From NCBI RefSeq assembly GCF_013184545.1, contig NZ_JAAOJA010000003.1, positions 372,001 to 436,000 on the forward strand: DNA of 64,000 nucleotides, given 5' to 3'. The DNA is from Pseudomonas tumuqii (GTDB lineage Bacteria; Pseudomonadota; Gammaproteobacteria; Pseudomonadales; Pseudomonadaceae). The notes beneath the pieces are model-generated. The model saw nothing but the letters and a program-made list of their open reading frames with translations. It was not told the origin of the DNA and did not search any database. Of this stretch, positions 26,007 to 37,898 are shown in pieces; within the stretch, counting starts at the first letter, position 1; every line of letters begins with the position of its first letter. Position numbers and translations under genes: made by a program.

Positions 26007-27444
26007 CCTGCGCAAGTGGTTGTCGCTGCCGCGCTCGCTGCTCGGGCGCATGCTGCTGCTCACCCTGCTGGTGGTGTTGCTGGCCCAGGCGCTGTCCAGC
26101 GTGATCTGGGTGTCGCAGCTGCGCGCCAGCCAGATGGAGGGCCTGCTCACCAGTGCCCGCAGCCTGGCGCAGTCGATGGCCGCCAGCGTCGGCTACTTCC
26201 GCTCGCTGCCGCTGGGCTACCGGCCCATGGTCCTCGATCAGCTGCGCAATATGGGCGGCACGCGCTTCTTCGTCTCGCTCAACGACAAGCCACTGGACAT
26301 GCAGGTGCTGCCGGAAACCCCGCGCAAGCGCGCGGTGCTCGATGCGGTCGACGCCACCCTGCGCGAGCGCTTGGGCAAGGACCTGGATGTGTCGGCGCAG
26401 TTCGTCAGCCCGGATGACCTGCGCATCTTCAACAACGCGCTGAAGCTCGACGAGCTGCCGCGCTCCTGGGCGCATTACGCCCTGAGCCTGGAACCGCTCA
26501 ATCCGCCGGTGCTGGTGACGCAGATCCAGATCGCGCCGAACGAGTGGCTGTACCTCGCCTCCTTGATGCCCGAACCCTATGTCAGCCTGGAACAGCAGGG
26601 GCTGCCGGCCCAGCAGCTGTGGTTCATCATCCTTACCAGCAGCTTCCTGCTGCTGTTCATCGGCATCCTGGTGCACTGGCAGAGTCGGCCGCTCAAGCGC
26701 CTGGCGCTGGCAGCGCGGGAAATGTCGCTGGGCAGCGAGGTCGAGCCGCTGCCCGAGGCGGGGGGCAGCGAGGTGGTCGAGGTCAGTCGCGCGTTCAACG
26801 CCATGCGCGAACGCATCGGTCGTTACCTGCGCGAGCGCAGTCAGTTGTTCAGCGCCATTTCCCATGACCTGCGCACGCCCATCACCCGTCTGCGCCTGCG
26901 CGTCGAGCTGCTCGACGACGAAGCGGTGCAGGCCAAATTCAGTCGTGATCTGGATGAGCTGGAGATGCTGGTCAAGGGCGCATTGCAGTGTGTCAAGGAC
27001 ACCGACATTCACGAAAATATCGAGCCGGTCGACCTCAACCAGTTGCTCAATTGCGTGGTCGAGCCCTACCTGGCGCCGGCCGGCAATGGTCGGGTGACCC
27101 TGGATGGCCAGGCGTGCGCGGCCTATCCCGGCAAGCCCCTGGCGCTCAAGCGCTGCATCGGCAACCTGGTGGACAACGCGCTGAAGTACGGGCAGAACGC
27201 CCACCTGCATATCGAGGACGATGCCGCCGCCTTCGTCCTGCATGTCGACGACGAGGGGCCTGGGGTGCCCGAGCAGCGCCTGGAACAGGTGTTCGAGCCG
27301 CATTTCCGCCTGGCCGGACAGCAGCAGGGCTATGGCCTGGGCCTGGGTATCGCGCGCAACATCGCCCACAGCCACGGCGGCGAGGTGAGCCTGCGCAACC
27401 TGCGCGAGGGCGGTTTGCGGGTGACCCTGAGCCTGCCGCGTTGA
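25999..27444 (+). CDS. gltS: Sensor histidine kinase GltS (glucose transport two-component system)
   Basis: A 481-residue membrane kinase with helices at about 15-38 and 205-226 around a periplasmic sensor, then a HAMP domain, the H-box FSAISHDLRTPITRLRL with His289, the N-box NLVDNALKYG, and G-boxes DDEGPGVPE and GYGLGLGIARN. It overlaps gltR by 8 bp. By its position it is the kinase partner of GltR. Published work in P. aeruginosa implicates 2-ketogluconate in signalling to GltS/GltR. The ligand here is not shown by sequence. Confidence 0.93.
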   Translation: MFSLRKWLSLPRSLLGRMLLLTLLVVLLAQALSSVIWVSQLRASQMEGLLTSARSLAQSMAASVGYFRSLPLGYRPMVLDQLRNMGGTRFFVSLNDKPLDMQVLPETPRKRAVLDAVDATLRERLGKDLDVSAQFVSPDDLRIFNNALKLDELPRSWAHYALSLEPLNPPVLVTQIQIAPNEWLYLASLMPEPYVSLEQQGLPAQQLWFIILTSSFLLLFIGILVHWQSRPLKRLALAAREMSLGSEVEPLPEAGGSEVVEVSRAFNAMRERIGRYLRERSQLFSAISHDLRTPITRLRLRVELLDDEAVQAKFSRDLDELEMLVKGALQCVKDTDIHENIEPVDLNQLLNCVVEPYLAPAGNGRVTLDGQACAAYPGKPLALKRCIGNLVDNALKYGQNAHLHIEDDAAAFVLHVDDEGPGVPEQRLEQVFEPHFRLAGQQQGYGLGLGIARNIAHSHGGEVSLRNLREGGLRVTLSLPR

Positions 27445-27468
27445 TGGGAGCCTGTATCCGGTGGTTGT

Positions 27469-27537
27469 GTAGGGTGGATGACGCCTTTTTCATCCACCTT
27501 CGCAGTTGGTGGATGGATAAAGCGTCATCCACCCTAC
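27469..27537. repeat. GTAGGGTGGATGACGC palindromic repeat
   Basis: Perfect 16-bp outer arms (27469-27484 and 27522-27537) enclose a second inverted pair CATCCACC/GGTGGATG. The element could fold on either strand into a long hairpin. It lies between gltS and gtsA, where it may also act as a boundary for transcription. Confidence 0.85.
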
Positions 27538-27652
27538 GTTCGTTCCCGCTTTGTAACCATCCTGTGACCTTTGCGCATCCCTTCGTTACCCGCGGCGGTG
27601 CCGACCCTGGTTAGACTCGATTCCAGCGCAAGCACCAGACTTGCCGGTGCAT

Positions 27653-27660
27653 AACAACAA
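27653..27660 (+). promoter_or_regulatory. Hfq/Crc CA motif before gtsA
   Basis: AACAACAA overlaps the approach to the ribosome-binding site (GAAAGGAA) of gtsA, an exact match to the CA motif. It is the strongest such site in the window and fits catabolite repression of glucose uptake in pseudomonads. Confidence 0.65.
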
Positions 27661-27675
27661 GAAAGGAACCTGCTC

Positions 27676-28929
27676 ATGAATGCGATTTCTCGCCTGTCCA
27701 CCGCTGTTTCCCTCGCTGCCCTGATGCCGCTGACCGCCCTTGCCGGTGAAGTCGAAGTGCTGCACTGGTGGACCTCCGGTGGCGAAAAGCGCGCCGCCGA
27801 TACCCTGCAGAAACTGGTCGAAGACCAGGGCCACACCTGGAAAGACTTCGCCGTCGCCGGTGGTGGTGGCGAAGCGGCCATGACCGTGCTGAAAACCCGC
27901 GCCGTCTCCGGCAATCCGCCAGCCGCCGCGCAGATCAAGGGCCCGGACATCCAGGAGTGGGGTGAACTGGGCCTGCTCGCCGACCTCAATCAGGTGGCCG
28001 AGCAGAACGGCTGGAATGAGCTGTTGCCGCCCCAGGTGATCGAGGCGATGCAGTTCGGCGGCGACTACGTGGCGGTGCCGGTCAACGTGCACCGGGTCAA
28101 CTGGCTGTGGATCAACCCCGAGGTGTTCGCCAAGGCCGGTGCCACGCCGCCAACCACCCTCGATGAATTCTTCGCCGCCGCGGAAAAGCTCAAAGCCGCC
28201 GGCTTCATGCCCCTGGCCCATGGCGGTCAGCCCTGGCAGGACAGCACCGTATTCGAAGACCTGGCCCTGGCTGTGCTTGGCCCGGAAGACTTCCACAAGG
28301 CCTTCGTCGAGCTGGACGAGTCCGTGCTGACCAGCACCAAGATGGTCGAGGTATTCACCGCCCTGCAGAAGCTGCGCGGTTATGTCGACGCCAACGCCGC
28401 CGGGCGTGACTGGAACAGCGCCACCGCCATGGTCATGAACGGCAAGGCCGGCATGCAGATCATGGGTGACTGGGCCAAGAGCGAATGGACCGCCGCCGGC
28501 AAGGTCGCCGGCAGCGATTATGAGTGCCTGCCGTTCCCCGGCACCCAGGGCAGCTTCGCCTATAACATCGATTCGCTGGCCATGTTCAAGCTGAGCAATG
28601 CGGACAACCGCAAGGCCCAGGAAGACCTGGCGCGCACCGTGCTGGAGCCGGAGTTCCAGCAGTTCTTCAACCAGAACAAGGGCTCGATCCCGGTCCGCAT
28701 GGATCAGGACATGAGCAGCTTCGATGCCTGCGCGCAGAAGTCCATGGTCGACTTCAAGGAAGCCGCCGGCAATGGTGGTCTGCAGCCGAGCCTGGCCCAC
28801 GGCATGGCCGCCTCCAGCTATGTGCAGGGCGCGGTGTTCGATGTGGTGACCAACTTCTTCAACGACCCCAAGGCCGATCCGCAGAAGGCTGCCCAGCAGC
28901 TGGCCGCGGCGATCCAGGCCGTGCAGTAG
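27676..28929 (+). CDS. gtsA: Glucose ABC transporter, periplasmic substrate-binding protein
   Basis: A 417-residue class-1 sugar-binding protein (also called GltB). The signal peptide is about residues 1-23, ending ALAGEVEVL. The mature protein starts with [15 protein letters not shown], typical of the MalE/UgpB group, and the sugar-site aromatic residues continue through [16 protein letters not shown]. It captures glucose in the periplasm. It precedes gtsBCD but is separated by 218 bp with a large palindromic repeat, which may allow more binding protein than permease to be made. Confidence 0.95.
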   Translation: MNAISRLSTAVSLAALMPLTALAGEVEVLHWWTSGGEKRAADTLQKLVEDQGHTWKDFAVAGGGGEAAMTVLKTRAVSGNPPAAAQIKGPDIQEWGELGLLADLNQVAEQNGWNELLPPQVIEAMQFGGDYVAVPVNVHRVNWLWINPEVFAKAGATPPTTLDEFFAAAEKLKAAGFMPLAHGGQPWQDSTVFEDLALAVLGPEDFHKAFVELDESVLTSTKMVEVFTALQKLRGYVDANAAGRDWNSATAMVMNGKAGMQIMGDWAKSEWTAAGKVAGSDYECLPFPGTQGSFAYNIDSLAMFKLSNADNRKAQEDLARTVLEPEFQQFFNQNKGSIPVRMDQDMSSFDACAQKSMVDFKEAAGNGGLQPSLAHGMAASSYVQGAVFDVVTNFFNDPKADPQKAAQQLAAAIQAVQ

Positions 28930-29038
28930 AGTCGGCCCGGCCGCCGGTGCGCCGGCGATAACCCACTACGTTTGACCTGCTTGTCCCTGGCGCATGCCCT
29001 CCGGCGCGCGCCACGGGATCGGCCGTGCCGGATTTCTG

Positions 29039-29117
29039 TAGGAGCCAGGGGGACGCCGAGTTCTTGCTGGCGATCCATCAACCGCAGTCGCGCTGATCGC
29101 CAGCAAGCTGGCTCCTA
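29039..29117. repeat. TAGGAGCCAG compound palindrome inside the gts operon
   Basis: Outer arms TAGGAGCCAG (29039-29048) and CTGGCTCCTA (29108-29117), and inner arms CTTGCTGGCGAT (29063-29074) and ATCGCCAGCAAG (29096-29107), pair perfectly. This element type is common between Pseudomonas genes. Here it lies between gtsA and gtsB. Confidence 0.85.
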
Positions 29118-29147
29118 CTAGTGGCGCAACACGCAACGGAGTCACCC

Positions 29148-30056
29148 ATGAGTTCAATCGCAGTTTTCACCAAGGCCTCACCGCTGGATGCGCTGCAACG
29201 CTGGCTGCCCAAGCTGGTGTTGGCGCCGAGCATGCTGATCATTCTGGTCGGTTTCTACGGCTACATCCTCTGGACCTTTCTGCTCTCGTTCACCAGTTCG
29301 CGCTTCATGCCCAACTATTCCTGGGTTGGCCTGCAGCAGTACGCCCGCTTGTGGGACAACGACCGCTGGTGGGTGGCGAGCCAGAACCTGTTGCTCTTCG
29401 GCGGCCTGTTCATCGGCATCAGCCTGGTGATCGGCGTGCTGCTGGCGGTGCTGCTGGATCAGCGGATTCGCCGCGAAGGCTTTATCCGCACCATTTTTCT
29501 CTACCCCATGGCACTGTCGATGATCGTCACCGGCACCGCCTGGAAGTGGCTGCTCAACCCCGGTCTGGGCATCGACAAGATGCTCCGCGACTGGGGCTGG
29601 GAAGGCTTTCGGTTCGACTGGCTGGTGGACCCGGATCGGGTGGTCTACTGCCTGGTGATCGCCGCGGTCTGGCAGTCCTCGGGCTTCGTCATGGCGCTGT
29701 TCCTGGCGGGCCTGCGCGGGGTCGATCAGTCGATCATCCGCGCCGCCCAGGTCGATGGCGCCAGCCTGCCGAACATCTACCTGCGCATCGTCCTGCCGAG
29801 CCTGGGCCCGGTGTTCTTCAGTGCCCTGATGATCCTCTCGCACATCGCCATCAAGAGCTTCGACCTGGTCGCCTCGATGACCGCCGGCGGCCCCGGCTAC
29901 GCCTCCGATCTGCCGGCGATGTTCATGTATGCCCACACCTTCACCCGCGGCCAGATGGGCCTCGGCGCCGCCAGTGCGATCCTCATGCTCGGCGCGGTGC
30001 TGGCGATCCTGGTGCCCTACCTGTACTCCGAACTGCGAGGCAAACGTCATGACTAA
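29148..30056 (+). CDS. gtsB: Glucose ABC transporter permease 1
   Basis: The ATG at 29148 (MSSIAVFTKAS, preceded by CGGAG) gives a 302-residue MalF-type permease with about six membrane helices. The EAA loop that contacts the ATPase is visible in IRAAQVDGASLPNIYLRIVLP. An in-frame GTG at 29121 is a less likely start because it lies against the palindromic repeat and lacks a ribosome-binding site. It overlaps gtsC by 8 bp. Confidence 0.94.
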   Translation: MSSIAVFTKASPLDALQRWLPKLVLAPSMLIILVGFYGYILWTFLLSFTSSRFMPNYSWVGLQQYARLWDNDRWWVASQNLLLFGGLFIGISLVIGVLLAVLLDQRIRREGFIRTIFLYPMALSMIVTGTAWKWLLNPGLGIDKMLRDWGWEGFRFDWLVDPDRVVYCLVIAAVWQSSGFVMALFLAGLRGVDQSIIRAAQVDGASLPNIYLRIVLPSLGPVFFSALMILSHIAIKSFDLVASMTAGGPGYASDLPAMFMYAHTFTRGQMGLGAASAILMLGAVLAILVPYLYSELRGKRHD

Positions 30057-30879
30057 GCCCGTCAGCCTGAGCCGCGTGGCGATCTACGCCACCCTGTTGG
30101 CCGCCTGCGCGGTCTACCTGATCCCGCTGGTGATCATGCTGTTGACCAGCTTCAAGAGCCCGGAAGACATCCGCACCGGCAACCTGCTGTCCTGGCCCGA
30201 GGTGTTCACCGCGATCGGCTGGCTGAAGGCCTGGGACGGGGTCGGCGGCTATTTCTGGAACTCGGTGAAGATCACCATTCCGGCGGTGCTGATCTCCACC
30301 GTGATCGGCGCGTTGAACGGTTACGTGCTGGCCATGTGGCGATTCCGCGGTTCGCAGCTGTTCTTCGGCCTGCTGCTGTTCGGCTGCTTCCTGCCGTTCC
30401 AGGTGGTGCTGCTGCCGGCGTCCTTCACCATCGGCCAGCTCGGCCTGGCCAACACCACCAGCGGCCTGGTGCTGATCCATGTGGTCTACGGCATGGCCTT
30501 CACCACGCTGTTCTTCCGCAACTACTACGTGAGCATTCCGGATGCCCTGGTGCGGGCGGCGCGGCTGGATGGCGCCGGCTTCTTCACCATCTTCGGGCGC
30601 ATCCTGCTGCCCATGTCGACCCCGATCATCATGGTCTGCCTGATCTGGCAGTTCACCCAGATCTGGAACGATTTTCTGTTCGGCGTGGTGTTCGCCAGCG
30701 GCGATACCCAGCCGATCACCGTGGCCCTGAACAACCTGGTCAACACCAGCACCGGGGCCAAGGAATACAACGTCGACATGGCCGCGGCGATGATCGCCGG
30801 CCTGCCGACCCTGGTGGTCTATGTGCTGGCCGGTAAGTACTTCCTGCGCGGCCTCACCGCCGGCGCGGTCAAAGGTTAG
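30049..30879 (+). CDS. gtsC: Glucose ABC transporter permease 2
   Basis: A 276-residue MalG-type permease starting MTKPVSLSRVAIY at the ATG at 30049, 8 bp inside the end of gtsB. Six helices are predicted, and the EAA loop is DALVRAARLDGAGFFTIFGRI. It forms the glucose channel with GtsB in the inner membrane. The stop precedes the gtsD ATG by 9 nt with AGGAG between. Confidence 0.94.
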   Translation: MTKPVSLSRVAIYATLLAACAVYLIPLVIMLLTSFKSPEDIRTGNLLSWPEVFTAIGWLKAWDGVGGYFWNSVKITIPAVLISTVIGALNGYVLAMWRFRGSQLFFGLLLFGCFLPFQVVLLPASFTIGQLGLANTTSGLVLIHVVYGMAFTTLFFRNYYVSIPDALVRAARLDGAGFFTIFGRILLPMSTPIIMVCLIWQFTQIWNDFLFGVVFASGDTQPITVALNNLVNTSTGAKEYNVDMAAAMIAGLPTLVVYVLAGKYFLRGLTAGAVKG

Positions 30880-30888
30880 GAGAACGAT

Positions 30889-32040
30889 ATGGCAACCCTC
30901 GAACTGCGTAACGTCAACAAGTCCTACGGCAGCGGCCTGGCGGACACCCTGAAGAACATCGAGATCTCGATCGATTCCGGCGAGTTCCTGATCCTGGTCG
31001 GTCCCTCCGGTTGCGGCAAATCGACCCTGATGAACTGCATCGCCGGCCTGGAAGACATCAGCGGCGGCGCGATCCTGGTCGACGATCAGGACATCAGCGG
31101 CATGAGTCCCAAGGACCGCGACATCGCCATGGTCTTCCAGTCCTATGCGCTGTACCCGACCATGACCGTGCACGGCAACATCGCCTTCGGCCTGAAGATG
31201 CGCAAGATGGCCCCGGCGGCCATCGAGGAAGAGGTGGCGCGGGTGGCCAAACTGCTGCAGATCGAGCACCTGCTCGGGCGCAAGCCCGGCCAGCTGTCCG
31301 GCGGCCAGCAGCAGCGCGTGGCCATGGGCCGGGCGCTGGCGCGGCGGCCGAAGATCTACCTGTTCGACGAGCCGCTGTCGAACCTCGACGCCAAGCTGCG
31401 GGTGGAGATGCGCACCGAGATCAAGCTGATGCACCAGCGCCTGAAGACCACCACGGTCTACGTCACCCACGACCAGATCGAGGCCATGACCCTGGGCGAC
31501 AAGGTGGCGGTGATGAAGGATGGCATCATCCAGCAGTTCGGCACCCCCAAGCAGATCTACAACGACCCGGCCAATCTGTTCGTGGCGAGCTTCATCGGCT
31601 CGCCGCCGATGAACTTCATTCCCCTGCGCCTGCAACGGCGCGACGGTCAGTTGCTGGCGCTGCTCGACTCCGGTCAGGCGCGTTGCGAACTGCCGCTGGG
31701 GGCGATGGAGGCGGGCTTCGAGGATCGCGAAGTGATCCTCGGCATTCGTCCCGAGCAGATCCTCCTGGCCACGGACGAGAGCCGCAATCAATCGTCGATT
31801 CGCGCCGAGGTCGAGGTCATCGAGCCCACCGGGCCGGACACCCTGGTGTTCGTCGAACTCAACCAGACCAAGGTGTGCTGCCGCATGGCCCCGGACGATG
31901 CGCCGCAGGTGGGGCAAACCCTGGAGCTGCAGTTCGATCCAAGCAAGGTGCTGCTGTTCGACGCCAAAAGCGGCGAGCGCCTGCTGCCGGGCAAACCCCT
32001 GGCCAGCGGAGGCAAAGTGGCCCAGTTCAAGGCCGGCTAG
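30889..32040 (+). CDS. gtsD: Glucose ABC transporter ATP-binding subunit
   Basis: A 383-residue MalK/UgpC-type ATPase. Walker A is GPSGCGKST, the Q-loop is in [14 protein letters not shown], the ABC signature is [15 protein letters not shown], Walker B is [12 protein letters not shown], and the switch His is in [12 protein letters not shown]. The C-terminal OB-type regulatory domain follows from about residue 240. It energises glucose import with GtsABC. As in MalK-like proteins, the C-terminal domain may serve regulatory contacts. Confidence 0.96.
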   Translation: MATLELRNVNKSYGSGLADTLKNIEISIDSGEFLILVGPSGCGKSTLMNCIAGLEDISGGAILVDDQDISGMSPKDRDIAMVFQSYALYPTMTVHGNIAFGLKMRKMAPAAIEEEVARVAKLLQIEHLLGRKPGQLSGGQQQRVAMGRALARRPKIYLFDEPLSNLDAKLRVEMRTEIKLMHQRLKTTTVYVTHDQIEAMTLGDKVAVMKDGIIQQFGTPKQIYNDPANLFVASFIGSPPMNFIPLRLQRRDGQLLALLDSGQARCELPLGAMEAGFEDREVILGIRPEQILLATDESRNQSSIRAEVEVIEPTGPDTLVFVELNQTKVCCRMAPDDAPQVGQTLELQFDPSKVLLFDAKSGERLLPGKPLASGGKVAQFKAG

Positions 32041-32044
32041 CTCG

Positions 32045-32154
32045 GTAGGGTGCGCGGGGCCGTCTAGGCCATGCGCAGCGCTGCCAAGGCCGCTTCGACG
32101 GTTGGATAAAGACAATCGGCAGCCTCGGCCCCTGGTGCGCACAGCGCACCCTAC
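32045..32154. repeat. GTAGGGTGCGC palindromic repeat, copy 2 (long form)
   Basis: Arms GTAGGGTGCGC (32045-32055) and GCGCACCCTAC (32144-32154) delimit an element of about 110 bp in the gtsD-oprB spacer. A further left arm (GTAGGGTGCGC, 32172-32182) without a full partner follows directly, showing partial tandem duplication. A small hairpin CCGCCG-CTT-CGGCGG lies at 32210-32224. Confidence 0.78.
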
Positions 32155-32244
32155 GGGGACGAGGGCACTGCGTAGGGTGCGCTGCGCGCACCACTGGAGT
32201 TCACCGAATCCGCCGCTTCGGCGGTTATCCGAAGCAGTTCACAC

Positions 32245-33512
<1,268 letters not shown>

Positions 33513-33547
33513 GCCAGTGCAGGTCATGCCGCTGAGCAGGGTGGGCG

Positions 33548-34453
33548 ATGGCGCCGATTAAGCCGTGGCGTTTGCCCGGCCCGCTCGCAGCGCAGCCAAG
33601 GAATGCCTCTCCGCATCCCTTGGCTGCGCTGTTTCCGCTGCCCGCTGGGCAAGCCCAGCAGTGGCTGCAGCACCAGGGGCGCGAGCTGCTGTTGCTCGAG
33701 CACCCACGCTTCCAGGCGGCGTTCAGTCGCCAGGGCGGCCAGTTGCTGCACTTCCAGCCGCACGGCCAGCGGCCCTGGCTGTGGTGCGCCAGCCATTGGC
33801 CGCGCGGCGGGGCGATTCGCGGCGGCGTGCCGGTGTGCTGGCCCTGGTTCGGCCGTCACCCCAGCGAAAGCGGTTGGCCGTCCCACGGCTGGGCGCGGCT
33901 GAGTGACTGGCAATTGCTCGACAGCGAGGCGGACGAGCGGGGCGTGCGCCTGACCTGGCAACTGGAACTGTGCGACTGGCGGGTGACCCTCGAGGTCGAA
34001 CTGGGCGAGGAGATGAGGTTGCGCCTGCGCACCTCGCACCAGGACAGCGAACCCTGCCGGCTCAGCCAGGCCTTGCACGCCTACTGGCAGGTCAGCGATG
34101 TCGCGCGGGTGGCGTTGCTCGGCCTGGATGGCGCCGCTGGCCATGACCTGCTGGCGCGCGGCGACTGTCGGCAGCAGGGCGAACTGCGCGTCGAGGAGGG
34201 CTGCCACCGGATCTTCCGCCCTGGCGCGCTCTTGCAGGTGCAGGACCTGGCCTGGCAGCGGCGCCTGCTGGTCGACACCCGTGGCGGCGCCAACAGCGTG
34301 GTCTGGCATCCCGGCAGCCGGCCGCTGACCGATGTGAGCTGGCGCGAGGCGCTGGGTTTTGTCTGCGTCGAGGCCGCCAGTTGCGGACCCGACAGCCTGT
34401 CCCTGGCGCCGGGGGACGAGGCACTGCTGTGTCTGCAGGCCAGTCTGGGCTGA
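33548..34453 (+). CDS. D-hexose-6-phosphate mutarotase (YeaD-like aldose 1-epimerase)
   Basis: A 301-residue galactose-mutarotase-fold protein of the YeaD group. Key segments are GGAIRGGVPVCWPWFG, HGWARLSDWQLL (active-site His), LSQALHAYWQVSD (second His) and DTRGGANSVVWHPGS. It interconverts alpha and beta anomers of glucose 6-phosphate, which would speed supply to glucose-6-phosphate dehydrogenase. It is 35 bp downstream of oprB and may share its transcript. Its beginning (MAPIKPWRLPG) is plausible, but an internal start cannot be excluded. Confidence 0.88.
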   Translation: MAPIKPWRLPGPLAAQPRNASPHPLAALFPLPAGQAQQWLQHQGRELLLLEHPRFQAAFSRQGGQLLHFQPHGQRPWLWCASHWPRGGAIRGGVPVCWPWFGRHPSESGWPSHGWARLSDWQLLDSEADERGVRLTWQLELCDWRVTLEVELGEEMRLRLRTSHQDSEPCRLSQALHAYWQVSDVARVALLGLDGAAGHDLLARGDCRQQGELRVEEGCHRIFRPGALLQVQDLAWQRRLLVDTRGGANSVVWHPGSRPLTDVSWREALGFVCVEAASCGPDSLSLAPGDEALLCLQASLG

Positions 34454-34744
34454 GAGCTTGTGAAAAAACTCCCGCCTACTGCGACCGCCCCTGGATCTCG
34501 CTGCTGGCGTTGCGTTAACGCGCCTTGCCGCAAACGCCTGGAGACGGCCTCGCTACGGCGCTCGATATTTTCAAACCTCTGAGTCCGGGGCTGTCCGGTG
34601 CGTGGTCATTGCCGCGCATGACCAGGGTCGCGTACGACGCATCGTCGATTACCCCCTTTTCACTAGTTTCGTCCGCGAGGCAGGCGGCTGTTCGGGCTTC
34701 TGCCACGGTTGGCTTTCAGTCGGTGCCGCAAGTCCGGAATCATT

Positions 34745-34780
34745 AAGCGTAAATGTTGTAATAAAACAACATTTGCGCTT
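34745..34780. promoter_or_regulatory. Large palindromic operator before pyk (HexR-like)
   Basis: Arms AAGCGTAAATGTTGT and ACAACATTTGCGCTT (14 of 15 positions pair) flank a 6-bp AATAAA centre. The core TTGT-N6-ACAA resembles the HexR site, and AAATGTTGT is shared with the zwf operator at 42144-42152. Confidence 0.7.
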
Positions 34781-34791
34781 GATGATTGGGT

Positions 34792-34807
34792 TTGTGTCGG
34801 ATAACAA
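34792..34807. promoter_or_regulatory. HexR-type operator before pyk
   Basis: TTGT-GTCGGATA-ACAA is an exact TTGT-N8-ACAA match 12 bp downstream of the large palindrome. Two sites together suggest strong repression of the pyk operon in the absence of KDPG. Confidence 0.65.
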
Positions 34808-34960
34808 TAGCTTTGTTTAGTAAAGCAACCACGTATTTGGCGGCTTCCCGGGTCGATGGTGCAGTGAGTGGGTTGCCTGTTGCGCCCCTTCTCCACAAAA
34901 AAGGGCGCCGCCAGTGCCTTTGCTTATCCCTGTCCAAACCGTCGTTGAGGAGTCTGAGCT

Positions 34961-36409
34961 ATGCGCCGAAGAACCAAGATCGTGGCCACCCTGGGGCCGG
35001 CTACCGAGAGTCCCGAGGCGATCGAGGCGCTGGTCAAGGCGGGGGTGGACGTGGTGCGCCTGAACTTCTCCCACGGCGCCGCCCAGGAGCACATCGCCCG
35101 CGCCGCGCTGGTGCGCGAGATGGCCCACAAGCACGGGCGCTTCGTCGCCGTGCTGGCCGACCTGCAGGGGCCGAAGATCCGCATCGCCCGCTTCGCCGAG
35201 GGCAAGGTGCAGCTAAGCAAGGGTCAGGCCTTCGTCCTCGACGCCGGGCTGGACAAGAGCGCCGGCAATGCGCAGGCGGTGGGCATCGACTACGAGGCCC
35301 TGATCAGCGATAGCCGCCCCGGCGACATCCTGCTGCTGGACGACGGCCGTATCGAACTGGTGGTGCGCCAGGTCGAGGCCAGTCGGTTGCGGTGCGAGGT
35401 GCTGGTCGGTGGTCCCTTGTCCAACAACAAGGGCATCAACCGCAAGGGTGGCGGCCTGTCGGCGACGGCCCTGACCGACAAGGATCGCCTCGATATCCGC
35501 ACCGCGGCCGAGATGCAGGTCGACTACCTGGCGGTGTCCTTCCCCCGTGATGCCGCCGATATCCAGCTGGCGCGCCGCCTGCTGCAGGAGGCCGGCGGCG
35601 AGGCCGGGCTGATCGCCAAGATCGAGCGGGCCGAGACGGTCAACGACCTCGCGGTGCTGGACGCGATCATCGAGGCCTCCGACGGGGTCATGGTGGCGCG
35701 TGGCGACCTCGGCGTGGAGATCGGCGATGCCGAGCTGGTCGCGGTGCAGAAGATGATTATCGAGCGCGCGCGCACGCTCAATCGGCTGGTGATCACCGCG
35801 ACCCAGATGATGGAGTCGATGATCACCCAGTCGATGCCGACCCGCGCCGAGGTGTTCGATGTGGCCAACGCCGTGCTCGACGGCACCGATGCGGTGATGC
35901 TGTCGGCCGAGACCGCGGCCGGGGCCTATCCGGTGGAGACCGTCGAGGCCATGTGTCGGGTGATCGTCGGTGCGGAGAAGCACCCGCTGGCGCATCGCTC
36001 CAAGCACCGCATGGACGAAGTGTTCCACAAGATCGACGAGTCGATCGCCATGTCGGCGATGTACGCGGCCAACCACCTGCACGGGGTCAAGGCGATCATC
36101 TGCATGACCGAGAGTGGCGACACGCCGCGGCTGATGTCGCGGATTCGCTCGCACCTGCCGATCTATGCCTTTTCCCGCAACCCGCGCACGCAGAGCCGGG
36201 TCGCGCTGTTCCGCGGGGTGCAGACCATTCCATTCGACAGCGACAGCTACCCGATCGCCGAGGTCAACGGCCGCGCGGTCGACGAGTTGCTGCGTTGCGG
36301 GGTGGTGGTCGAGGGCGATCACGTATTGATTTCGCGTGGCGATCACGCCAATGCCCAGGGTGGCACCAACTGCCTGCGGGTGATCCGCGTGGGCGATCGC
36401 ATTTGTTAA
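34961..36409 (+). CDS. pyk: Pyruvate kinase
   Basis: A 482-residue enzyme that converts phosphoenolpyruvate and ADP to pyruvate and ATP. It starts [14 protein letters not shown], with RLNFSHG and the active-site [20 protein letters not shown] and [10 protein letters not shown] motifs. The C-terminal regulatory domain includes [17 protein letters not shown] lies 8 nt before the ATG. It heads the operon pyk-orf58-eno-gapN-gpmI, all gaps being at most 14 nt. HexR-like operators upstream imply induction together with the Entner-Doudoroff genes. Confidence 0.96.
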   Translation: MRRRTKIVATLGPATESPEAIEALVKAGVDVVRLNFSHGAAQEHIARAALVREMAHKHGRFVAVLADLQGPKIRIARFAEGKVQLSKGQAFVLDAGLDKSAGNAQAVGIDYEALISDSRPGDILLLDDGRIELVVRQVEASRLRCEVLVGGPLSNNKGINRKGGGLSATALTDKDRLDIRTAAEMQVDYLAVSFPRDAADIQLARRLLQEAGGEAGLIAKIERAETVNDLAVLDAIIEASDGVMVARGDLGVEIGDAELVAVQKMIIERARTLNRLVITATQMMESMITQSMPTRAEVFDVANAVLDGTDAVMLSAETAAGAYPVETVEAMCRVIVGAEKHPLAHRSKHRMDEVFHKIDESIAMSAMYAANHLHGVKAIICMTESGDTPRLMSRIRSHLPIYAFSRNPRTQSRVALFRGVQTIPFDSDSYPIAEVNGRAVDELLRCGVVVEGDHVLISRGDHANAQGGTNCLRVIRVGDRIC

Positions 36410-36423
36410 TCGAGGAGCTGCCT

Positions 36424-37894
<1,471 letters not shown>

Positions 37895-37898
37895 TGCC

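Larger units (their letters stand above)
34454..34960. other. 507-bp intergenic region before pyk with repeat and two HexR-like sites
   Basis: The first part (34455-34590) is a repeat-like stretch: CTTGTGAAAAAACT at 34458-34471 and GCTCGATATTTTCA at 34560-34573, of which similar pieces flank 55597-55633. Next come a near-perfect 36-bp palindrome and a second TTGT-N8-ACAA. A weak hairpin GCGCCCCTT/AAGGGCGC occurs near 34886-34912 in the pyk leader. No coding sequence was supported. Confidence 0.7.

Noticed and set aside
29983..32142. 719-codon open frame antisense to gtsC and gtsD
   Set aside because: High-GC third-position bias opens long antisense frames. The composition (runs of His, Gln, Arg, Asp) is not protein-like, and the plus strand has unmistakable ABC transporter motifs.
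34886..34912. Hairpin GCGCCCCTT/AAGGGCGC in the pyk leader as an intrinsic terminator
   Set aside because: No T-run follows on the plus strand, and an extra base disrupts the stem. Kept only as a weak structure in the region note.
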